Shown here piece by piece: positions 55,652 to 64,000 of a DNA stretch of 64,000 bases. The notes under the pieces are model-generated. The model was given only the letters and a program-made list of their open reading frames with translations, made no database searches and was not told the origin of the DNA. The position numbers and the translations under genes were made by a program. The stretch is taken from the NCBI GenBank assembly GCA_021432605.1, contig MU271144.1, positions 2,042,606-2,106,605 of the forward strand. The letters are read 5' to 3'. This DNA comes from Coniochaeta sp. PMI_546. Its lineage: Eukaryota > Ascomycota > Sordariomycetes > Coniochaetales > Coniochaetaceae. Position 1 is the first letter of the stretch, and the number at the start of each line of letters is the position of its first letter.

Positions 55652-57457
55652 ATGGCGGACGTAGACGACAAGGCAAAGGCCGAGAAGCTGGCGGCAGCCA
55701 AAGCCGCGGCCAAAAAGAGGGTAAGCATCGCTACCTTGTTCCTTGCCTTCACAAGATTCCAGCTGACAGTCCATAATCAGGTCCAAGAATTGAAGAAGAA
55801 GCAAAAGAAAACCGCCGGTTCATCGTCAGAAAAGAAGGAAGACGTGGACGAGAAGCCCCCACCAACACCAGAACCGGAGCCAGCACCGGCAGACGACAAA
55901 CCATCCGGCCCCGAAGAAGCCAAGGACGACGTGCCACCGCTGTCGCCAACTGCCACCAACGCGTCCCTAGCTCAACAGTCCAAGGCAAGGTCGGCCTCTT
56001 TCCGCAAACCCTCCATCTCGGGACCTCTGTCGCCAGGTCTCTTCAGTCCAGAAGGCGAGACAGCACCAGACATCTACCGCAAGCACGTCGCACGCATAGA
56101 GGAGCTTGAGAAGGAGAACAAGCGGCTCGCGAAGGAGGCAGCTGATGCTGAGAAGCGGTGGCAGAAGGCAGAGGAGGAACTGGCTGATCTTAGGGAGGAC
56201 GATGGCGAAGGAGGCGGCAAGGGCAGTGCAGACGGGCAAGTCGAGAAGCTGGTATGTGTTATGTGTTGCCCATAGTCCCCTCTCGTGCTCTCTGCCATGC
56301 TCACCATCTCTACTCGTGCACAGAAAAACGATCTCCTAGCCCTCCAACGCCAAAACGCACAGCTCCAATCCCAGCTGTCCCGCACCGAATCCCACCCGAC
56401 CCGCCACGGCTCCTCCCCCTCCATCTCTACAACATCCCCACCCGCCCTGACGGAACTCGAATCCCTCCTGTCCTCCAAATCCGCGACGATCGAGACAATG
56501 GAGCTGGAAATGTCCCGCCTCCGCGCCCAGGTAGAGCGCCTGTCCCTCTCCGCCTCCTCACCCTCGGAGCAGATCTCGGCGCTGGAAGAGAAGCTCGCTC
56601 GCGCGGAGAAGGCGGCCGCCCTGGCCCAGCGCGAGCTGGGCGACCTGAAGCGCAACCTCGAGCGCACGGCCGAGAAGGCCGTCAAGGCGGGCAGCGCGCA
56701 GGCCAGCGCCGAGACGAAGGTGCGCAGCCTGGAGAAGGAGGTGGACGAGCTGAGGGCTCAGAGAGACGAGCTGGCCAAGAAGGCCGAGGGGCTGGAGAAG
56801 AAGGTCGCTACGCTCACGACGCTGCACAAGGAGCAGGATGGCCGGATGCAGGCTCTGCGCAAGGAGAAGGAAGGGCGGGACAAGCAGATCGAGGACCTGA
56901 GCTCGCGACTTGAGAAGCTGGAGGGTGAGAATTTGAGGTTGAGGAAGAAGGATGCTGCTGACGGCGGCGGCGATGATGAGGGCGTCGACGAGCTTGAGGA
57001 CGAGGAACGCCTACGCCTGCAGAAGAGGCTCAGGGAGCTTGAGGCGGAGAACACAGACCTACGCAGGGGGATTTGGCACGATAAGAGAAAAGAGTTGCAG
57101 GTCGGCCCCGACGACGCGGGGAGGTTCACCGATGTCGATCTGGGGGGTGGCAGTGCCGGCTCGCCTGGCGCGCACCGGAAGACCGCTGCCGGAGGCGGCA
57201 TCGGTGATTTCTTTGCCAGCGGGCTGAATGCGCTCACGGGCGCCGCTGGCGGTGAGCATGACGACTTGCTCGGGGAGGATGATTTTGAGTTTGACGAGGA
57301 TGCGTTCCGCAAAGCCGCCGAGGAGGAGGCTAGGAACCGGATCGAGAGGATCAAGGAGATCAAGAGGGGGCTCAAGAACTGGGAGGGCTGGCGGTTGGAT
57401 CTGGTCGAAAACCGCAGGGGTGGAGGGGAGGGTATTGGGGAGATATTCGAAATTTGA
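55652..57457 (+). CDS. Coiled-coil protein of golgin-like layout
   Basis: Exons 55652-55720, 55781-56251 and 56324-57457 give 557 aa; introns of 60 and 72 nt keep the frame. The N-terminus is short and charged (ADVDDKAKAEKLAAAKAAAK), followed by a Pro/Glu-rich disordered part and a Ser-rich patch. A long coiled coil with clear heptads covers about residues 130-430 (RIEELEKENKRLAKEAADAE; ERLRLQKRLRELEAENTDLR). After it come a small-residue amphipathic segment (GGIGDFFASGLNAL, about 470-490), an acidic DDLLGEDDFEFDEDAF, and a conserved-looking basic end (RIERIKEIKRGLKNWEGWRLDL...GEIFEI). I believe fungal relatives are annotated as M-protein-repeat or vesicle-transport (Imh1-like) proteins. No GRIP domain is seen, so Golgi location is a guess. 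Confidence 0.82.
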
Positions 57458-58112
57458 ACCGGTGCCATGTGTGAAGGCATGCATAGGGTTTTGTAGAATA
57501 GTGTACAGTACGGATGGGAAACCACCATCGGATGCTAGTAGATTGGGAGAATACAGTTGCGCCTCAAGGATCCCGGCAGTCCGTGATCTAATCAAATGGT
57601 GACAACCTGGAAGGCGCTGCAATTCACTTACCATAGACCAGGTCTCGAGTAGCGGATGGTCTTTCATGGAGCAAGTGCGGAACTAAGGTACCAGGTTTCA
57701 ATGAGGCTCTGGACCGATGCAAGCATGCTATTTACTTCATAAGACCGTACACTTAATCCAATTGCCGATATTGAGCTCTCCTCCCATCAGGTGAGAAGCG
57801 ATGGTTACCTGTGTCCTCCTCTATCAAAGGTATCATCCTTCCCTTGCCTGTAAACACCTCGAAGGCGACCAATTTCCGCCACCTCCCACGAGGTGTAGTC
57901 CAGATAACTAGGTGCTATGACCGCCGTGATCCCCTTCCCAGCATGCCTGTACCGTACAGTCTTTCCATCAACGTTCGTTCGCATCCCAGTCTAGTCAACA
58001 TCTGCCTCCAAGGTCGATGGAACCAAAGCATGCCGAGACCCAATGAGCAAAACGCCTTGACTAATTCGACGGCTCTTGTGTCTCAAATGGTGAGGCCGAT
58101 ATGTAACGTATA
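57458..58112. other. Convergent spacer between the coiled-coil gene and neutral trehalase
   Basis: About 655 bp with both 3' UTRs. An ORF at 57811-58239 on the plus strand overlaps the last trehalase exon in antisense and has no domain. Confidence 0.6.
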
Positions 58113-60587
58113 TCAGACGAGCTCCGCCAGGGCCTTGTTGCGGTTTTCCTCGACTGCTTTGATAAAGGTATCGTACGGTGTCAACGTTCCCAGAGCACGG
58201 CGCATATGGGCATTAACGATCTGCAAGCCGTATATATAACTGGCGTTGACCCATCCGAAGCTTGAGATGACGCGTGTTAGTCGGTCCCTTGCATAACAAA
58301 TGCGGACTGAAGTAACTTACCCTTCCTTAGCAACACCCTTGAAATCCAGCCCCTGGTTGCCATATTCGGCGTCGACACGATGCGGATCGACCGGCCGGGT
58401 AACATCGTACTTCTCCACGACCACACCGTTGAAGTCCACAAACGCTTTGGTGATCATGAACAGCCACTTGTAGGCCAGACGCTCGGCTTCCTCCGTGAAG
58501 CTGTAGCGGTACAAACCCGTCCAGGCCAGCATTTGCTGCGGCGCCCAGCCATAAGGGTAGTCCCACTGACGGTTCGGCCGCTCGAGTCCTATCTCACCAC
58601 GGCTCTTTTCCGTTCCGGAGAGCAGACCACCGAATGCCTCGAACTTCGGTAGGGCTTTGGTCACCATTGCTGCCGCCTGCTTCGGGCTTGAGACACCCGC
58701 CCAGAGGGCCCAGAAGGTGGTACAACTTTCGTACGTACACTGCTGTCGCTTGACGGTGTCGTAGTCAAAGTACATGCCCTCCTTCTCGTTCCACAGGTAC
58801 TTGTCAATAGCAAGCTTCCTGCGCTTCGAGCGGCGGTCCCAGATGGCTGACGTCTCAACCTGGCCTGCTTGCAAATTATTGACGCTGTACTCGGCGGGGA
58901 TGACGAGCTTGTCGTTGAACACATTGCGAATCGTGCGCGCAATGTCTGTCTCGTATTTGAAAAGGAGGGAGTTGAGGTCGATGGTTGCGAGGTTGGCACA
59001 CACGCGCTCGAACCGGTAAGTGGTATCGTGCCCGGACTCGCGGACGGCCCTGTCATGCATGAAATACTCATCCAGTTCCGGCTCGCTAATCTTCCGCGAA
59101 TTGTATGCCTCCACAAATTCCTCGAAGGAGAGGTTATGTTTCTTGGCATATGGTTCGAGAATATGGACGAAATGGCCAGCCTCCGTCTCTGGTGGGACGC
59201 CCTGACCTTCTGGTCTATACCTTGAGAGACCAGTGATCGGGTCCAAACGCGGCTCGGCCACCCATACACTGTGATACTCCTTGATAGCAGCCAGAATGGC
59301 TGTCCTCAAGAACTCCTTCGCATCAGGCTCGTGCTTGATTTTGTCGTAAACTCGCAAGGCCATGTCCGTCAGGAAGGGCGGCTGCGACCGACAGAGGTAG
59401 TATGATCTCGTAGCATTGAGAATCTTGCCGTAGTGCTTGATGCAAAAGCAGAAGTTGAGAACCATGGACTTGGCGAGATAGACTTTGTCGTTCACCAGCA
59501 GGCCGAGCGACTCCATGTAGCTATCCCATCCGTACAACTCATTGAATCGACCTCCAGGAACGACGAACGGACGTCCCTTAAGTGTCCGTTCTCCTGTCTT
59601 GGAGTCAACAGTCTCCTCCATATCAACAGCAAGGAGGCCTGGTTTCGGGTTTATGCTCGTCACATACTCTGGCGTGATCTTCTCTGGGAGAAGAACCACC
59701 TCCAACCTCATTTCCGGTTTCTCCTGCGACAGTTTGGTGTAATACTCAAACTGCTCCGGGGCTCCTCTCGGTACATAGATGCGTGGTCTCGGGTCATCGG
59801 TCCAGTCTTTGGGGTCTCTGGCGGCGAGTTCGATGCTCGAAGCGTCGATCCGTCGTGTCAATCCCTCCCAAAAGTGGTCCCGAATCATGCGCGACAACCG
59901 ATTGACCGGATTCTCGTTGAGACGAGCTTCGTCTAGAATAATCTGCTTGCGTCCATACTCTTTGGCTAGGGACAGCTCTTGCAGGAGGTTGGAAAGCATG
60001 TACGTGCCTCGGATATCGAAACGGTTATGGCCATTAGACGCAGCAGTGCGGAGAGTTAAAACCTGCAAAGGGCAATACATCAGCTGAGTTCCGTCAAGCC
60101 ACACATTTTTCAGCTCCCAACCTACCTTGGGCCCATTGTCCTCGATGGTAATTTGCATGTTGCCGTCCGTATCCTCTTGCGATTGCAGGCTCTGTAGGGT
60201 CGGTTCGACCTGGATAAGAAAGCGGCGAGACTGTGGAATGGTCGATTCGTCTGCACAAAGATAATCAGCCACTATAGGATACTTGTCACGAGACAGGAAA
60301 CCGAATATATCATACCATGACTTCCTCGCCGGTACGGCTCTTTCAGGCCAAGACGTTCCATCTGCTTCATCAGACTGTTCTGCTTGCGCTGTCAGCGGAC
60401 TTGGGTCCAAGTACAGAGGTCGTGTCGGAAGGCGTGTGGTTACCTGCGAGTATGTCCGGGTCCGGTTGCCGGCCCGGGTGTTCATATGGCGCTCATCGGA
60501 TGCGTAATAGGTTCGGGCATCGTCGAAAACACTCGCAAACTCGTCGATAGAGCCCCGGCTCCGAGGCACTCCTGGTTGACCACTCAT
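58113..60587 (-). CDS. nth1: Neutral trehalase (GH37, calcium- and PKA-regulated)
   Basis: Five exons, 60587-60444, 60379-60316, 60250-60126, 60062-58321 and 58260-58113, give 740 aa (introns 64, 65, 63 and 60 nt). The enzyme splits cytosolic trehalose into two glucose molecules, for germination and stress recovery. The joined N-terminus reads [39 protein letters not shown], restoring two basophilic sites, RTYS (Ser47) and RRGS (Ser68), like the sites that recruit 14-3-3 to yeast Nth1. The calcium-binding motif [12 protein letters not shown] is at 96-107. GH37 signatures are [14 protein letters not shown] and [20 protein letters not shown] probably holds the catalytic Asp. The C-terminal exon gives [19 protein letters not shown] and ends ALAELV. 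Introns A, B and C contain no stop in the long open frame, so a single-exon reading (58317-60656) is tempting but wrong. Confidence 0.95.
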
Positions 60588-62704
60588 TGTTGCAGTATCA
60601 GTCTCGCGGTATGAGGCCGATGATGCGATCTTGGCCTGGGGGGTTGTTTGTTCCACTGCTCACGAGGAAGGTTCGTGAAGTGGGTAGTGGAGCACAAGTT
60701 CGAGGACAGGGAGATAGCTGTTTATATATCACACAAAGGACATGGTCAGTCAATGTTCGGCGTCTCACTCAATCGTGCACCAACTGATCGATTGACCAAT
60801 GCATTGGGGATTGTCTTACCTTATGGCCAGCTCTAGTGTAGGGCTGGGTTTGGGGGGCTGGCTGGGGGTTCCGGTGGATGGGAAATTGAAAGTCGCAGAT
60901 AGGATCACGCGGACAAAAAAAGGCACGGGCGACAAGAGCTGAACGATTTCCTGGGTCCGAGGCGTTCGATAAAGCCGCTCTCTCGCTCAGGGGTCCATGG
61001 ACCTGTCAGCGCTGAGCTCTGCTTTGCATGAAAATCATACACACCTTTTAGCTGGAGTTGAAGCTGACTGAAGATTGATTTTCACAGCGTTCCGGTTCGA
61101 TGAGGGCACTTCGTATCTCGGAGCTTATTCTAGGATCCTTGCTGAGGTTGGGGGGTATAGATACTACAGAGCGAGCGTTCAAAGCAAGTGATATGGAATG
61201 ATTCTGCAAAGTAAAACTTAGGATTGTCTTCAAGAACAGAAAAGACCAGACGAAGTTCTCGTCACGATCAAGGGATTAAGCGTACTGAGGTACCAGATAA
61301 ACTCTGGTGGCCCACAGTACCGACAAACTGAAGATGGTCAATTGGTGATGGAGGGGAAGGCGTGGTACGAGGTACGTCACAGTGCCCCTCCTTCCGCCTC
61401 TGGCCTTCCGGGCGAGCCAAAAGTGCACTGCAACGGCTAGGATACCGTAACAAACCCTTTTCCACATGTTGATGTTCAACTTGCATGCAAGTCACTGGAC
61501 CTGATGATATAACATTGCGGTGCGGATCACCTAGAGCTGCACAACACAACACGACTGCAGTTGCCAATGCGACGCTGGCACTTGACCGCTGGACAGAACG
61601 GCCAAACCGTTACAGCGAACCCACAGAAGTGGCTGACCAGAGTCCACTATGACGAGCATTGCATCACTGCTATCCACATCCATGCTACTAATACTCCCAT
61701 GTGCGATTGACGATGTGTATCAATACAGTGTAGTGCTTCTGAGTGGAGGGTCTCGGGCAACTCGAGACTTCCTGCGCCATGGTTTGGTGTTAAACATCTC
61801 CAGAGCGACGAAGTCAGCACGATGAGGTTGAGTATGCTAAGCTCGGACAACAATCCCCTACTAGGATGGCATTAGTCGAGATAGACTTCGAAAATGCATG
61901 AGCAGGCAGGCCATTGTATACGTGGGGGCCTGCGGTCGACAAGTTAGCAGTAGCAGTTGAGCGAGCAATCGGTCGAGATCTTTGCATCAGCAGCACAAAC
62001 TCGAGGATTCTTTGATTGCCTCAGAGCCTTACACGTGTACAACACGTTCGAGCTGGAGTCATTCACAGGGAGGTCGAACAGAGCAGACCTTGCAGCCAAA
62101 ACCGCGAAAAATCAATCCAGGGAGATCTTCTGGAAGGCCAGGAGAATCTTGATACCTACACGTGTACCAAGGTACCTTTGATAGTGTGCACGGACAGGAT
62201 GCAAACATCATAAAGCCCCAGTGCACCCTCCTCTTTGCAGCTTCAGTCTGCTTGTCCCTGGTGATCATGACCAAAGTATATTCACTGCATATCTAGTATC
62301 TGGCTCGCCAATAAGCAATTAGGTTCGTGTGAATGCATAGCAACATCTTCAAATGTGAACATATAAGCGTAGAACAACATACCGGTGAAAATGTGATTCT
62401 ATGATAGGCGTCTGCAACTATCGTCTTTGATATCCATTGTATCAGCCCACCTCTTGCACCTTCCTTCGCCAACTTCCTTGATGCACGTGGAATTTGGCCT
62501 AAAATGAAGGTTGCTCTTCCATTCATACCGCACTCGTCAAGTACGAAGAGTTGTCAAGAGGTCATGCTTCTAGAAGTTGGGGTTTGGCTGAGTTTGTAGA
62601 AGGGCCAGCTGTTCATGGAAACCAAACGCTGAGATGGAGACTTAATTATTTCTCCAAAAACGTGCATCAGATTCTTTCAATCTCAACAACCCACACCCGT
62701 CAAA
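60588..62704. other. Divergent spacer between the trehalase gene and translin
   Basis: About 2.1 kb with the trehalase promoter and leader on the left and the translin promoter on the right. AGGGG, a stress-response-element core, occurs near 60996; one copy is weak evidence. No gene supported. Confidence 0.55.
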
Positions 62705-63586
62705 ATGGCGCCAGCTATGATCGACCCTCAAATATTCGACCAGCTCAAGAACAAGCTTGATGAAGATACCAAGGTCCAGAAGTCTCTGAGCGAGATCATT
62801 GATCAGCTCGAGACACAAATTGCGTATGCTCAGGGTCTGCTCTCACGAATCCACGGCACCCCGCGACCCGAGTGTATGTCTTGTCCATATATCACATTTT
62901 GACCAGTTTGCTGACTGTCTTCACAGACCCTGCTCTCTTGCAGCAGGTTGAGATTCCCATCCGCAAGGAGATTGAGCAGGTCGGCGAGCTGTCCAAGCTT
63001 GCCTCCAACCACCCTTACTACAAGTATGTCTGCACGCACTTTTCACGGCATGGCATCGTGTATCTGACCCAACTTCCAGGTACAACTATAGGTGGACCCA
63101 CAAAATTCAAGATGTTATCTCGACCGTTCTCCTGACAGCCTGGATTGGAGGTATGGCTACCGAGACGTCTGCGGGCGAGCTTGGCCGTCTCTTGACGCTC
63201 GAGCAGGTTGGCGACATATTTCAAGGTCGGTCTCTCCTCCCTGCCGAGCCTTCAGCTCCGATACTGACCCCTACCCTTCAGTGCCCGTGAACCTCAAGGA
63301 CCGCGATGCCTTCCACATCACGACAGAGGAGTACCTGCTCGCCGTCACTAACCTTACTGACGAGCTAAGCCGCTTGGCCGTCAACGCAGTCACCCTAGGC
63401 GACCGTGAGCTGGCCGTCCGTATCAGCGCCTTCGTCAAGGACATCCATGCCGGCTTCCAGCTTCTGAACCTGAAGAACGACATTCTCCGCAAGCGGGTTG
63501 ATAGTGTCAAGTACCATGTGAAGAAGGTCGAGGATGTTGTGTATGATCTAACTCTACGGAACTTGATTCCTGTGAAGGAGCAGTGA
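62705..63586 (+). CDS. Translin (single-stranded nucleic-acid-binding protein)
   Basis: Exons 62705-62873, 62927-63023, 63080-63225 and 63282-63586 give 238 aa (animal translin 228). Introns are 53-56 nt and all junctions keep the frame (RPE-YPALLQQ; NHPYYK-YNYRWTH; DIFQ-VPVNLKDRDAF). Translin forms an octamer that binds single-stranded DNA and RNA and, with TRAX, makes the C3PO nuclease. Visible family marks: an all-helical fold, LASNHPYYKYNYRWTHKIQDVI, EEYLLAVTNLTDELSRLAVNAVTLGD, and the C-terminal LRKRVDSVKYHVKKVEDVVYDLTLRNL. The C-terminus and the absence of a long TRAX-type N-terminal extension favour translin over TRAX; translin itself lacks the catalytic acidic cluster of TRAX. ATG context is AAAATGG. 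Confidence 0.93.
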
Positions 63587-63920
63587 GCGTAGCTAGGGTA
63601 GGAAGGAGGCTCATGATGAGATTGGTAGCTACAGGATATCCTCGTCCCCTGCTCGTGAATCTTGAGATGCAGTGTATACGGGCCCTCAAAAACAATCTAC
63701 GAAGACATCAGGTCCCCTTTCCGTTCCACTGACCATTGGCTCCCCGTTTTCATCGACCACAATCAGGGGTTGAGGTGCATAAGGAGGGTTGGGGTTAATG
63801 CAGACATCGTATTGTGGGGCCGCCCTCGCCGAGGGACGTGATCCTTAACTTTTAAAGGTCACTCGTTGTCCAGATTTTGTACCTCGTCTTCCCTCTTCAG
63901 TCTGCTCTTTTTCGCCCAAC
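63587..63920. other. Spacer after translin
   Basis: Translin 3' UTR and the probable promoter of the partial gene at the right edge. No other gene seen. Confidence 0.55.
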
Positions 63921-64000
63921 ATGCCGCTCATAGATCCGGTAACGATGTCATCCTCAATATCAAAGGCCACCAAAGCTCAATCCGGCTCCTCAACCCCGAA
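63921..64000 (+). CDS. Possible 5' end of a gene cut by the window edge
   Basis: An ATG in fair context (CCAACATGCC) opens a frame that stays open to the last base: MPLIDPVTMSSSISK then ATKAQSGSSTP. It is Ser/Thr-rich and too short to identify. A GTAACG right after the sixth codon could be a donor, so the first exon may be tiny. Uncertain. Confidence 0.35.
   Translation, partial: MPLIDPVTMSSSISKATKAQSGSSTP

Noticed and set aside
48526-57529. Shared 13-mer GGAAACCACCATC at 48526 and 57517
   Set aside because: Flanks do not align; it does not look like a repeat family with only two copies here.
58317-60656. Trehalase as one 779-codon exon
   Set aside because: It begins with GTG, lacks the conserved C-terminus, and its introns A-C break family conservation; splicing restores the expected N-terminus, calcium motif and tail.
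1-64000. Transposons, CRISPR arrays, RIP-mutated isochores, virus remnants
   Set aside because: I saw no terminal repeats, transposase or reverse-transcriptase motifs, spaced direct repeats or extreme AT blocks. Very decayed elements cannot be excluded without a search.

Overview
The window is nuclear DNA of a filamentous ascomycete (Pezizomycotina). Most genes carry short spliceosomal introns of about 53-161 nt, with GT(A/G)(A/N)G(T) donors, CTAAC/CTGAC-like branch points and CAG/TAG acceptors. Coding regions are GC-richer than spacers, several gene pairs are divergent, and the tRNA gene has an intron. The gene set (Mrc1, Hfi1, GCP3, Wee1, Med1, Ice2, Erg4, Vma3, Snu13, a Sac phosphatase, Bmt6, transketolase, neutral trehalase, translin) is fungal housekeeping. 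Order below Pezizomycotina cannot be fixed by reading; a sordariomycete or leotiomycete-like genome is a guess. There is no CRISPR array, prophage or intact transposon.

Layout: 1-5.1 kb gene-poor; 5.1-9.5 kb a large serine-rich protein with a repeated short C-terminal motif; 10.25 kb an intron-containing tRNA-Asp; 10.8-15.0 kb Mrc1; 15.9-17.4 kb Hfi1, divergent from GCP3 (18.0-20.7 kb); 22.0-25.7 kb Wee1; 28.7-30.8 kb Med1; 30.8-35.0 kb gene-poor; 35.0-36.4 kb Ice2; 36.4-40.0 kb gene-poor; 40.0-41.7 kb Erg4; 42.4-43.3 kb Vma3, divergent from Snu13 (44.0-44.5 kb); 45.1-48.3 kb Sac phosphatase; 48.7-49.8 kb Bmt6, divergent from transketolase (51.2-53.8 kb); 54.1-54.9 kb an unknown gene, divergent from a coiled-coil protein (55.7-57.5 kb); 58.1-60.6 kb neutral trehalase; 62.7-63.6 kb translin; a possible gene start runs off the right edge.

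Exon structures were rebuilt by hand from splice signals, reading frame and family conservation. Several differ from the longest open frame: trehalase has five exons hidden in one long open frame, Vma3 has a 13-nt micro-exon, Erg4 ends in a 12-nt coding exon, and the first large gene crosses an intron whose last three bases form an in-frame stop.

Three cell-cycle genes lie within 15 kb: Mrc1 (replication checkpoint), GCP3 (microtubule nucleation) and Wee1 (G2/M brake). Each has a tight cluster of (A/T)CGCGT boxes upstream, the core bound by MBF-type G1/S factors, suggesting shared cell-cycle timing. No wholly new system was found. The best leads are these CGCGT clusters, the repeated LADFLR-type motif, retention of trehalase introns that would remove a predicted PKA/14-3-3 site, and a hidden 3' exon encoding a membrane tail near 54.1 kb.
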